A stretch of DNA of 9,047 bases from NCBI GenBank assembly GCA_937941745.1, contig CALDGV010000219.1, forward strand, positions 1 through 9,047, written 5' to 3'. Both the position numbers and the translations under genes were made by a program. The notes beneath the pieces were generated by a model that did no database searches, was not told the origin of the DNA, and saw nothing but the letters and a program-made list of their open reading frames with translations. Of this stretch, positions 1-7,148 are shown in pieces (within the stretch, counting starts at the first letter, position 1; every line of letters starts with the position of its first letter). This DNA is from an uncultured Prosthecobacter sp. Its GTDB lineage: Bacteria; Verrucomicrobiota; Verrucomicrobiia; Verrucomicrobiales; Verrucomicrobiaceae.

Positions 1-835
1 GCCCCTTGTCACGGCGTTTGATCTCCGTGGCGCTCACTTCGACCGGCGTGGTGTCATCCATGCCTGCACCCCACTGGGCGACATCCACGAAATGTGCACC
101 CCAGTCGGTGATGTAGCCGGGGGCGTATTCGTCGATCCAGCGGAAGTTGAAATGGCAGCGGGCCGCCGTGTAGGGGCGCTCCGGCGTGCTGCCCATCCAC
201 ATGGCGTAATCAAGGTGCGCGGGCACGGGCTCAGGACCTTCCAGACCTGTGAAACCGCCGCGGATGGCAAAGGTGCCGGGCACGCCGACCTCGATCTCCT
301 TGAGTTCACCGATGTAGCCGTTGCGGACGAGTTCGCAGGCCATGCGCACCTTCAGCCCGGAGCGCCGCCAGGTGCCGCATTGCAGCACGCGCTGGTGCTG
401 CTTCACCGCCTCGCAGATGGCCCGGCCTTCGCCGATGCTCGCGCCGAGCGGCTTTTCCGAATACATGTCCTTGCCCGCCTTGGCTGCCGCCACGGCGATG
501 TGGGCGTGCCAGTGGTCCGGAGTGGCGTTCATGATGGCGTCCACGTCACTGCGGGCCAGCACTTCACGGAAGTCATTGTAGCAGTCCGCCTTGGTCAGCT
601 TCGCCAGCTCCATGGCGCGGTCGCGATGCTGGCCGTCCACATCGCAGATGGCCACGACCTGCACACGCTCATCCGCCAGGAAGGCGCGCAGGTTGCTCGT
701 GCCCTGGCCGCCGACGCCGATGCAGGCCAGGCGGATCTTGCCATTGGGTGAAACCGCTCCTGCACGGCCGAGCGTGGCGGCGGGAAGGATCAGAGGTGCG
801 GCGGACTGGAGAAACTGGCGGCGTGAAAGGTTCAT
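1..835 (-). CDS. Gfo/Idh/MocA family oxidoreductase with Tat-type signal, 3' end cut by window edge
   Basis: Family members are NAD(P)-dependent sugar or polyol dehydrogenases. The many Tat-exported copies in Planctomycetes and Verrucomicrobia are thought to act on sugars in the periplasm. Only the first 278 residues are present. The N-terminus MNLSRRQFLQSAA carries a twin-arginine motif (R5-R6) before a short hydrophobic stretch. A Rossmann start follows (IGVGGQG at 39-45), then CDVD near 64-67, the EKPLG motif with the conserved catalytic lysine K128, and the C-terminal-domain signature DWGAH at 244-248. The ATG at 835-833 is chosen because it places the twin-arginine motif at the very N-terminus. 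No Shine-Dalgarno sequence precedes it. It is divergent from the 796-residue haem-motif gene across 93 bases, so the two may share a control region, although no convincing -35/-10 pair is visible there. The substrate is unknown. Relatives run to well over 400 residues, so a substantial C-terminal part lies outside the window. Confidence 0.93.
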   Translation of the reverse strand, partial: MNLSRRQFLQSAAPLILPAATLGRAGAVSPNGKIRLACIGVGGQGTSNLRAFLADERVQVVAICDVDGQHRDRAMELAKLTKADCYNDFREVLARSDVDAIMNATPDHWHAHIAVAAAKAGKDMYSEKPLGASIGEGRAICEAVKQHQRVLQCGTWRRSGLKVRMACELVRNGYIGELKEIEVGVPGTFAIRGGFTGLEGPEPVPAHLDYAMWMGSTPERPYTAARCHFNFRWIDEYAPGYITDWGAHFVDVAQWGAGMDDTTPVEVSATEIKRRDKG

Positions 836-928
836 CCAGACGAAAACGGGCGTGACAGCGCGGGCTGCTGATTCTTGAAGGTTGGAGTTCCGTCAGTTTG
901 TGACTTCTTGCATCGTTCCCGTGTCGTG

Positions 929-3319
929 ATGAAGCCCCTCCACCTCGTTCTCTCGCTGTCCTTGCTGGGTGCCTCCCAGGCCGCCATCCCGGCCATCCAG
1001 CCGTTTTTGGAAAAGCACTGCCTGGACTGCCATGACGCGGAGATGGAAAAGGGCGGCCTGGACCTCGCCGCCGTCTCCACCGATGGCACGGACGCCGCCG
1101 CGCTGAAGAAATGGGTACGCATTTTTGACCGCGTGGCCGCCGGTGAGATGCCGCCGCCTAAAAAGAAGCAGCAGCCCTCCCCGGATGAGGTGCAGGATTT
1201 CATGGCCGTGCTGGGCGGAGACCTTGTCGCCAAGTCCAAGGCGCAGCAAGGCACCGTGCTGCGTCGTCTGAACCGCCGGGAGTATCAAAACACCCTCAAC
1301 GACCTCCTCGGCGTGCAGGTGAATGTCATCGACCTGCTGCCCGAAGACGGTCGCGCGCAGGGCTTCGACAACATTGGCGAGGCCCTCTCCATCTCCGGCA
1401 TCCAGATGCAGCGCTACATGGAGGCGGCGGAGACCGCGATCCATGCCGCGCTCTCCCAGGAGGAACGCCCTGCTTCAGAAAGGATGAGCGCCGGGCTGGA
1501 AAGCGAGCGGAACAAGGAGTACATCGGCAAGCACTGGCTGAAGCGTCCAGACGGCTCCGTGGTGGTCTTCAACAATGGCGGCTTCCCCAGCACCGTGATC
1601 CCCAACCTGCGGACGAAGGTCGCGGGCACCTACCGGGTGCGGGTCACCGGCTACGGCTGGCAGATCGAGGAGCCGCCGGTCTTTGCGCTCATCACCGGCA
1701 GCTTCAACTTCCGCAATGCGGACAACGTCACGCACAGCTTTCATGAGCTGCCCATCGGCCAGCCCGGCACCGTGGAAGTCATGCTGCACCTCGATGCCAA
1801 CAAGGGCATCTGGATCAGCCCGCAGGGCCTGAACGGGCCAGATGGTCATTCGCCCATCAAGGATGGCCCGGACAAGTATCCCGGCGAAGGTCTCGCGATC
1901 CTGAAGGTCGAGCTCGAAGGGCCTTCCATCACCGACTGGCCGCCCCGGGGCCGGAAGCTGCTGCTGGGGGAGGCAAAGCTGCGCGAACTGCCGCCCGACA
2001 AGCCCTGGATGCGCGGCAAGGCCGGCTACAAGCCTGTCTTCACCGCCGATTCCGCTGATCCAGCCGGTGAGGCGCGCCGGCTGCTTCCCGCCTTTGTCAG
2101 CGCCGCGTTCCGCCGTCCCGCCAAAGCGGCGGAGGTGGAGCCGTTTGTGCAGCTCTTCGACAGCGAATTTGCCGAGGGAAAAGATTTCCTCGCCGCCATG
2201 CGCACCGCCGCCATCGCCGTGCTCTGTTCTCCCGAGTTTTTGTTCCTTCAGGAGCCTGCTGGCAGCCTGAACGACCTTCAGCTGGCCTCCCGCCTGAGCT
2301 ACTTTCTCACGCGCAGCGCTCCGGATGCAGAACTCCTCACCGCCAGGCTCACGCAGCCGGAGGTTTTGCGCCGCCAGACCGAACGTCTGCTCCAGGCCGA
2401 GACACTTGAACGCTTCATCACAGACTTCACCGATGGCTGGCTGAACCTGCGCGAGATCGAGTTCACCACGCCGGACAAGCAGCTCTACCCCGAATACGAC
2501 GAACTGCTGCTCGACAGCATGCTGCGCGAGACGCGGGGCTTCATCACGCATCTCATCCGGGACAATCTGGGCCTCGCCAACCTCATCCACAGTGACTTTG
2601 CCATGCTCAATGCCCGTCTGGCCCGCCATTATGGCATTCCCGGAGTGCGAGGGCTCCACCTGCAGAAGGTGACGCTGCCTGCGGACAGCCATCGCGGCGG
2701 CCTTTTGACGCATGCCAGCATCTTGAAGGTGAGTGCCAACGGCACCAACACCTCCCCCGTGGTGCGCGGCGTGTGGGTGATGGACCGGCTTCTTGGCCTG
2801 GAGCCGCCTCCGCCTCCTCCCGGCGTGCCCGGTGTGGAGCCGGACATCCGCGGTGCCACCACGCTGCGTGAGCAGCTCGCCAAGCACAGTGAGATGGAGA
2901 GCTGCCAGGGCTGCCACCGGGTGATCGATCCGCCGGGCTTTGCCCTCGAAAACTACGATGTGATCGGCGGCTGGCGGGAGCGCTTCCGCAGCCTGGGTGA
3001 AGGCGATCGCGTGGACCTCAAGGTCGAGGGCCGCCGCGTGCGCTACAAGCTTGGGCCGCCGGTGGATGCCGCCGGTGAGCTGCCCGATGGGCGCAAGTTC
3101 AGCCACCTGGCCGACCTCCAGAAACTGCTTCTTTCAGACCAGGATCAAGTGGCCCGCTGTGTGATGGAAAAGCTCCTGACCTTCGCCACAGGGCGGCCGA
3201 TGGGCTTTTCGGATCGTGCGGAGATCGACCGCCTAGTGGCAGCCTCCAAGGCCAGGGGTCATGCCATGCGCGACCTCATCCACGCCGTGGTGCAGAGTCC
3301 GGTTTTCCTCAGCAAATAG
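929..3319 (+). CDS. Exported planctomycete-type cytochrome-like protein with DUF1587/1595/1592/1588/1585 domains
   Basis: This 796-residue protein belongs to a large PVC-group envelope family of unsettled function, suspected to take part in periplasmic redox chemistry or polymer breakdown. Visible in order: signal peptide at 1-18 (MKPLHLVLSLSLLGASQA); a planctomycete-type cytochrome c region with a haem motif CLDCH at 31-35 and GEMPPPKKK further on; DUF1587 from about 112 (LRRLNRREYQNTLNDLLGV); a beta-rich, Gly/Pro-rich insert at about 197-335; DUF1595 at about 383-445; DUF1592 from about 447 (LASRLSYFLTRSAPDAELL); DUF1588 at about 590-690 with a second CxxCH at 659-663 followed by RVIDPPGFALENYD; DUF1585 from about 725. 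A proline run lies in DUF1588. The frame stays open upstream to a TTG at 875, but the ATG at 929 begins exactly at the signal peptide and is preferred. The usual DUF1552 partner is not downstream. The gene converges on the methyltransferase with a 6-base gap and no terminator between them. Confidence 0.93.
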   Translation: MKPLHLVLSLSLLGASQAAIPAIQPFLEKHCLDCHDAEMEKGGLDLAAVSTDGTDAAALKKWVRIFDRVAAGEMPPPKKKQQPSPDEVQDFMAVLGGDLVAKSKAQQGTVLRRLNRREYQNTLNDLLGVQVNVIDLLPEDGRAQGFDNIGEALSISGIQMQRYMEAAETAIHAALSQEERPASERMSAGLESERNKEYIGKHWLKRPDGSVVVFNNGGFPSTVIPNLRTKVAGTYRVRVTGYGWQIEEPPVFALITGSFNFRNADNVTHSFHELPIGQPGTVEVMLHLDANKGIWISPQGLNGPDGHSPIKDGPDKYPGEGLAILKVELEGPSITDWPPRGRKLLLGEAKLRELPPDKPWMRGKAGYKPVFTADSADPAGEARRLLPAFVSAAFRRPAKAAEVEPFVQLFDSEFAEGKDFLAAMRTAAIAVLCSPEFLFLQEPAGSLNDLQLASRLSYFLTRSAPDAELLTARLTQPEVLRRQTERLLQAETLERFITDFTDGWLNLREIEFTTPDKQLYPEYDELLLDSMLRETRGFITHLIRDNLGLANLIHSDFAMLNARLARHYGIPGVRGLHLQKVTLPADSHRGGLLTHASILKVSANGTNTSPVVRGVWVMDRLLGLEPPPPPPGVPGVEPDIRGATTLREQLAKHSEMESCQGCHRVIDPPGFALENYDVIGGWRERFRSLGEGDRVDLKVEGRRVRYKLGPPVDAAGELPDGRKFSHLADLQKLLLSDQDQVARCVMEKLLTFATGRPMGFSDRAEIDRLVAASKARGHAMRDLIHAVVQSPVFLSK

Positions 3320-3325
3320 CCTGTC

Positions 3326-4030
3326 TCAGCGCCACAGCACGGCGCGGTAGCCGCCAAAGAGGGTGTTGCGCACCTCGGCATGCCATTCTGCGCCCAGGCC
3401 CAGCGCCTGGCGCAGCTCATCGCCGCGGAAGCCGGCGCGGATGCTGACCTGCATGTCGTAGCGTGTGATCGGATGCAGCTCGGCCAGCCAGGAGAAGAAG
3501 TGACCCATGAAGCTGTGAATCCGGCGCCGCTCCGGCTCGGCGGCGAGGATGAAGCGAGTCCGGGGTGAGATGCGGCTGCCCAGCTCGCGCAGCTGCTCAT
3601 CGCGGAAGTGGTGCAGGATGAGGTTCGCGACGAGGATCTCGCTGTCGGGCAGAGGCTGCTTCAGAAGGTCTCCCTGTGTCCAAGCCGCCTCCGCTGGCCA
3701 GCGTGCGGGCCTGCCTGCTAGATCAAAGGCATGCAGGTCCCGGGCCTTGCAGATGCCCGCCTGATGCAGGCGCAGGGAAAGCGCGCCATCGCCCGCGCCG
3801 AGTTCGGTGATGTGCCATCCGGGCTGGTGCAGCCGGCGGAGCATGCGCTCCATCCAGCGGTGGTTGCCCATGACGGCGTTCACCAGCAGCAGGTCTTCCC
3901 GGCCGAGGATGGCGTCGGGATGATCGTCAGGGTAGGTTTCGAGAAGCTCGGGCTGGACATCGCGGAGGCGCACGCCGCCCTCTAGGCCGGAGATGCCGGC
4001 TACGGCAAGCCTGGGAATCGCGAAGCTCAT
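3326..4030 (-). CDS. Class I SAM-dependent methyltransferase, last gene of the type III PKS operon
   Basis: A soluble 234-residue Rossmann-type methyltransferase, expected to methylate an oxygen or carbon of the polyketide-derived aromatic product. SAM-binding motif I is ELGAGDG at 76-82. The acidic residue ending beta-2 lies in FDLAG near 102-106. A typical post-II motif NLILHHF is at 136-142. The N-terminal segment (about 27-60, PELLETYPDDHPDAI and MGNHRWM) precedes the core and resembles methyltransferases found beside type III PKS genes. The frame is open further upstream inside the hydroxylase gene. The start chosen is the ATG at 4030-4028, which overlaps the hydroxylase stop as ATGA, the same junction style as the PKS/fusion boundary. 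A purine-rich GGAGAAGG lies 7 bases upstream. Translational coupling to the hydroxylase is inferred. Fold and SAM use are well supported, while the acceptor is not known. Confidence 0.9.
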   Translation of the reverse strand: MSFAIPRLAVAGISGLEGGVRLRDVQPELLETYPDDHPDAILGREDLLLVNAVMGNHRWMERMLRRLHQPGWHITELGAGDGALSLRLHQAGICKARDLHAFDLAGRPARWPAEAAWTQGDLLKQPLPDSEILVANLILHHFRDEQLRELGSRISPRTRFILAAEPERRRIHSFMGHFFSWLAELHPITRYDMQVSIRAGFRGDELRQALGLGAEWHAEVRNTLFGGYRAVLWR

Positions 4031-5985
4031 GCCCAGACCTTCTCCGGCACCGCCTTGATCGTGTTGAAGGGAATCGTCTGCATGGCGAAGTAGGGTCCGA
4101 TCTGTTTTGCCAGAGGTCCTTGGAAAAGGCATTCGCGCATGAAGGCATCGCGCAGCCAGCAGGCGGCGGCCCCCGTGCGCGTGCCGAGCCACATGCCGCG
4201 TGCTGCGCGGGCGATGGCGGTGTTGGAGGCCCGGTGACGGCAGCGGTCGTAGGCCTCCAAAAGCGGCAGCGGCGCCTGGCCGCGCTGCTCGATGGCGGTC
4301 AGCACCTCGGCGAGGAACTCCGCATCCGCCCAGCCGGTGTTCATGCCCTGGCCGCCGATGGGGCTCATGAGGTGGGCGGCATCCCCGCAGAGGATCACCC
4401 GCCCGTCGTGATACTGTTCCGCCTGCATCCAGCGCGGTGAGAAGGGGCTCTGGTTCAGCTGGTCTGCCACCGCCAGGTCAATGCCCGTGCGTTCACGCAC
4501 CAGCTGGCTGATGAGCCCATGCTGCCCATGCGTGACCGGTTCCGGAGTCTGCACAATCCAGCGCCGCCGGCCATCAGGCAGCGGAAAGGCCTCCACGGCT
4601 CCCTCGCGCGTGAACCACAGATGCCCTTCCTCCTTCAAATCCACGTGGTCGGCGAAGTCGCCCATGAGGAAGTGGCAGCCATAGCCGCCGCCGGAGGTGC
4701 GCATTTTAAGCAGCTCGCGCACGCGGCTGCGGCTGCCATCACAGCCCACCAGCCAGCGTGCCGTGCGGCTGAAATCATTCCCACGCACGGTCACGGTCTG
4801 CGCATCCTGCTCGATGTGTGCGATCTCGATGCCGCGGATCAGCTCCACATTCGGCATCGTGGCCAGCCGCGACTCCAGCAGGCTGATCGTCTGCTGCTGC
4901 GGCAGGGAAAGGATGTAGCGGTAAGGCCCTGGAATCTCACGGAAGGAGGCGCAGCCGAGGTGGCCGCCCTGCCCATGCACCTGGCAGTCACGGATTTTCA
5001 CGCCCCGGCTCACAAAAGCTTCGTCCAGGCCCAGGCGGGAGAGGATTTCGAGCGAAGGCGGCGTGATGCCGATGGCCTGGGAGTGCTGCAGAGGCTCCGT
5101 GCGCTTGTCCACGAGCAGCACACGCAGGCCTTTTTCGCCCAGAAAACAGGCCAGCAGCAGGCCCACAGGACCCGCTCCAACGATGGCGATGTCGTGATCG
5201 GTGGGCTGGGTGCTCATGGCCGTAAGAGGACGTGCTTTGGATGGGAACCAATACGGCACCCTGCGCTGGTAGCGCTCAAAAGCCGCACCATACCATTGCC
5301 GGTAGCGCTTCTCCTTCAGCAGCGGCGCCAGCACGCAGTAGGAAGTCCAGAGCGTGGCGATGACCAGATGATCCGGCGTCCACACCGGCGCAGTCCACAG
5401 GATGAGGGTGAAGGAGGCGTAGATCGGCTGGCGGCTGTGGCGGAACATGCCGGTGCGCGTGAAGGGCTGGTACACCGGCTTTTCACCACGCCAGACAGAG
5501 CGCCAGCCAAGGATGCCGATCTGGGTGTCCAGCCCGGCATCGCTCATCGACTTCGCCAGCAGGATCCAGGAGATGCCGTAAAGCAGGCTCAGCACGCCTT
5601 TGACCGCGCCATGGGGCATCCACCACACCGTGTCGCTGGAGGACCAAAGCAGGAAGGTCACCAGCAGCTGCACGGAAGCCAGGCCCGCAAAGATCGTGGT
5701 GGACAGCACCGGCCCGAGCCCCAGCGGCGCCAGACGTGCCATGAACTTCCGCCCCCGTGTGGAAAGCAGCAGGGTGTGCCCTGCCGCAAACTGCACGATG
5801 AGCAGCACATCCACGAGCGCCGCCGTGCCGCCATGAAGGTGCAGCAGGCTGAGGTGCAAGCCGTTGTACAGGCTCCAGAACATCACTGCCACGGAGGCGA
5901 GGAACAGCCCATGACTGACCAGCCCGTAAGCCAGCGCCGTGTAGCGCTGGGCGGGCGTGTAGAGCGCAGAGGTGCTCGTGTTCAT
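4027..5985 (-). CDS. Fusion: ICMT/NnrU-like membrane methyltransferase + FAD-dependent aromatic hydroxylase
   Basis: A 652-residue protein with two complete halves. Residues 1-256 are a polytopic membrane domain with about six hydrophobic segments (roughly 22-40, 56-73, 92-114, 127-147, 186-202, 206-223). It ends like ICMT/NnrU/MddA-type methyltransferases: RQPIY at 185-189, where most of the family has RHPxY, then KEKR and YGAAFERYQRRVPYWFP. Residues 257-652 are a group A flavoprotein monooxygenase: GAGPVG at 270-275, acidic strand end VDKR at 292-295, DG motif VGCDGSRSR at 413-421, and GD motif CGDAAHLMSP at 533-542 followed by GGQGMNTG. The halves correspond to SrsB (alkylresorcinol O-methyltransferase) and SrsC (alkylresorcinol hydroxylase) of the Streptomyces srs operon, so O-methylation plus ring hydroxylation of a phenolic lipid is inferred. 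The start overlaps the PKS stop as ATGA (5985-5982), without a Shine-Dalgarno sequence. An internal ATG at residue 257 looks like a native hydroxylase start. It may be a real fusion or a frame error (see findings). Confidence 0.85.
   Translation of the reverse strand: MNTSTSALYTPAQRYTALAYGLVSHGLFLASVAVMFWSLYNGLHLSLLHLHGGTAALVDVLLIVQFAAGHTLLLSTRGRKFMARLAPLGLGPVLSTTIFAGLASVQLLVTFLLWSSSDTVWWMPHGAVKGVLSLLYGISWILLAKSMSDAGLDTQIGILGWRSVWRGEKPVYQPFTRTGMFRHSRQPIYASFTLILWTAPVWTPDHLVIATLWTSYCVLAPLLKEKRYRQWYGAAFERYQRRVPYWFPSKARPLTAMSTQPTDHDIAIVGAGPVGLLLACFLGEKGLRVLLVDKRTEPLQHSQAIGITPPSLEILSRLGLDEAFVSRGVKIRDCQVHGQGGHLGCASFREIPGPYRYILSLPQQQTISLLESRLATMPNVELIRGIEIAHIEQDAQTVTVRGNDFSRTARWLVGCDGSRSRVRELLKMRTSGGGYGCHFLMGDFADHVDLKEEGHLWFTREGAVEAFPLPDGRRRWIVQTPEPVTHGQHGLISQLVRERTGIDLAVADQLNQSPFSPRWMQAEQYHDGRVILCGDAAHLMSPIGGQGMNTGWADAEFLAEVLTAIEQRGQAPLPLLEAYDRCRHRASNTAIARAARGMWLGTRTGAAACWLRDAFMRECLFQGPLAKQIGPYFAMQTIPFNTIKAVPEKVWA
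4038..4045 (-). promoter_or_regulatory. Shine-Dalgarno-like site of the terminal methyltransferase
   Basis: On the minus strand GGAGAAGG ends 7 bases before the ATG at 4030, inside the last codons of the hydroxylase. It is the only clear anti-16S-like stretch before any start in the window and supports the ATGA-overlap start over the longer upstream reading frame. Confidence 0.45.
5214..5217 (-). other. Internal ATGA at the methyltransferase/hydroxylase junction
   Basis: The minus-strand ATGA at 5217-5214 provides the ATG for MSTQPTDHDIAIVGAGP, exactly where a free-standing FAD hydroxylase would begin. Its TGA is in the +1 frame relative to the reading frame of the fusion, so it is not read as a stop. 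The other two junctions of the operon (5985-5982 and 4030-4027) are working ATGA overlaps. This one therefore looks like the relic of, or a frame-shifted version of, the same arrangement. Confidence 0.6.
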
Positions 5986-7133
5986 GAGGCCTGGAGGGCT
6001 GCAGGACGTTCATTGACAGGCATGGCCGGGCAGCCGGTGCGCTGCATCACGGCGGTTTCCACGGTCAGGCCTGGACCAAAGGCCATCGCACACAGCGTGG
6101 CGGATTCCGTTTCGGCGCTGTCGAGCATCTCCTTGAGCACAAAGAGGATCGTGGCGCTGCTCATGTTACCGTAGTCGCGCAGGATGGTGCGGCTGGCGTC
6201 GAGGCTGTCCTCGGCGAGGTGGAGGCTTTCCTGCACCTTGTCGAGAATGGCCCTTCCGCCGGGATGCACGGCCCATTCGTGGACGTCATCCACGCCCAGG
6301 TCGTGGCGCTTCAGCACGCCGTTCAGCAGCTGGCGGATGTTGCCGCCGATGATGTCCGGCACATAGCTCGAGAGCACGATGTTGAAGCCTTCGTTGCCGA
6401 TCTCCCAGGCCATTTCCGCCTCGCTGGAAGGCACCAGGGAGCTTTCAAAGCCATCGAGCCGGTAGGATGGGCGTCCCGCCTGAGGTTCGCGGGCGCTCAC
6501 GATGGCCGCAGCGGCGCCATCGGCAAACAAAGAGTTTGCCAAAATGCTGTCCGCCTGGTCATTCACCTGCATGTGCAGGGTGCAGAGCTCTAGACAGATG
6601 ACGAGCACGACCGCCTCCGGATTGGCCTGGCAGAACTGCGCCGCCATGCGCAGGGAGGGAAAGGCCGCATAGCAGCCCATGAAGCCGATCGTGTAGCGCT
6701 CCACATTCGGGCGCAAGCCCAGCTCCTTGATGATGTGATAGTCCGGCCCCGGATTGGCAAAGCCGGTGCAGGAGGTGAAGATGACGTGGGTGATGTCCTC
6801 ACGAGTGAAGCCCTGGGCATCAGCGATGGCTCGGCGCGCCAGGTCCACGGACAGCTCCTTGGCCCAGTGCGTCCAGACGCGGTTCCGATCCTCGGTCGAA
6901 GGCGGGATCAGCGCGCCGGAGGTATCGCTGCGGTAGAGCGTGGCTTCGGTGCCGACGACGAAATCGCCGCTGACGCTGTGCCGCGTCTCGATGCCGCTGC
7001 GGTTGTAGATGGCGTGAATGAGGCGCTTGGTCTTCGGATCACGCGCCCAGTCCTTCAGGCGGTCGCGCGTGTAGCCCTGGGCATAGGTGTAGGGCGGTGT
7101 GCCGGTGGCAATGTGATGGATGTAAGCAGACAT
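5982..7133 (-). CDS. Type III polyketide synthase (chalcone/stilbene synthase superfamily, probable phenolic-lipid type)
   Basis: A homodimeric-type ketosynthase of 383 residues, the usual family length. It condenses malonyl-CoA units onto an acyl starter and cyclises the chain to a resorcinol, pyrone or related ring. The triad is complete: C154 in GFMGCYAAF, H290 in AVHPGG, N323 in YGNMSSATILF. The His-Asn spacing of 33 equals that of plant chalcone synthase (H303/N336), and Cys-His is 136 against 139. FTSCTGFANPGPDYHI at 119-134 and FGPGLTVET at 352-360 are further signatures. An ungapped alignment back from LFADGAAA puts L186 where chalcone synthase has the gatekeeper F215, so a roomier active site for a long acyl starter is inferred. 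The ATG at 7133 lies 15 bases after the YceI stop and has no Shine-Dalgarno sequence. The stop overlaps the next start as ATGA. Neighbouring methyltransferase and hydroxylase genes match a phenolic lipid/alkylquinone pathway. The starter and ring type cannot be decided from sequence. Confidence 0.93.
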   Translation of the reverse strand: MSAYIHHIATGTPPYTYAQGYTRDRLKDWARDPKTKRLIHAIYNRSGIETRHSVSGDFVVGTEATLYRSDTSGALIPPSTEDRNRVWTHWAKELSVDLARRAIADAQGFTREDITHVIFTSCTGFANPGPDYHIIKELGLRPNVERYTIGFMGCYAAFPSLRMAAQFCQANPEAVVLVICLELCTLHMQVNDQADSILANSLFADGAAAAIVSAREPQAGRPSYRLDGFESSLVPSSEAEMAWEIGNEGFNIVLSSYVPDIIGGNIRQLLNGVLKRHDLGVDDVHEWAVHPGGRAILDKVQESLHLAEDSLDASRTILRDYGNMSSATILFVLKEMLDSAETESATLCAMAFGPGLTVETAVMQRTGCPAMPVNERPAALQAS

Positions 7134-7148
7134 GGGATGAGAAAGAGA

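Noticed and set aside
875..928. TTG start giving 18 extra residues on the DUF1592-family protein
   Set aside because: The extension would put a non-hydrophobic stretch before the signal peptide. The ATG at 929 starts exactly at it.
836..928. Divergent promoter with TTGAAG (875-880) as a -35 box
   Set aside because: The hexamer at the right spacing (TTGTGA) is a poor -10 match. This is not enough to call a promoter.
1475..3106. Long minus-strand open frame (543 codons) opposite the DUF1592-family gene
   Set aside because: It is the antisense shadow of a gene with five recognisable domains and two haem motifs, and it has no motif of its own.
4031..4192. N-terminal extension of the terminal methyltransferase to 288 residues
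   Set aside because: The extra 54 residues lie inside the hydroxylase coding region and show no family similarity. The ATGA overlap and the GGAGAAGG support the start at 4030.
4519..6174. Long plus-strand open frame (551 codons) opposite the PKS operon
   Set aside because: It lies antisense to the hydroxylase, membrane methyltransferase and the end of the PKS, all of which have clear family motifs. The translation is rich in His, Arg, Ala and Gln without any domain signature, as expected of an antisense frame in GC-rich DNA.
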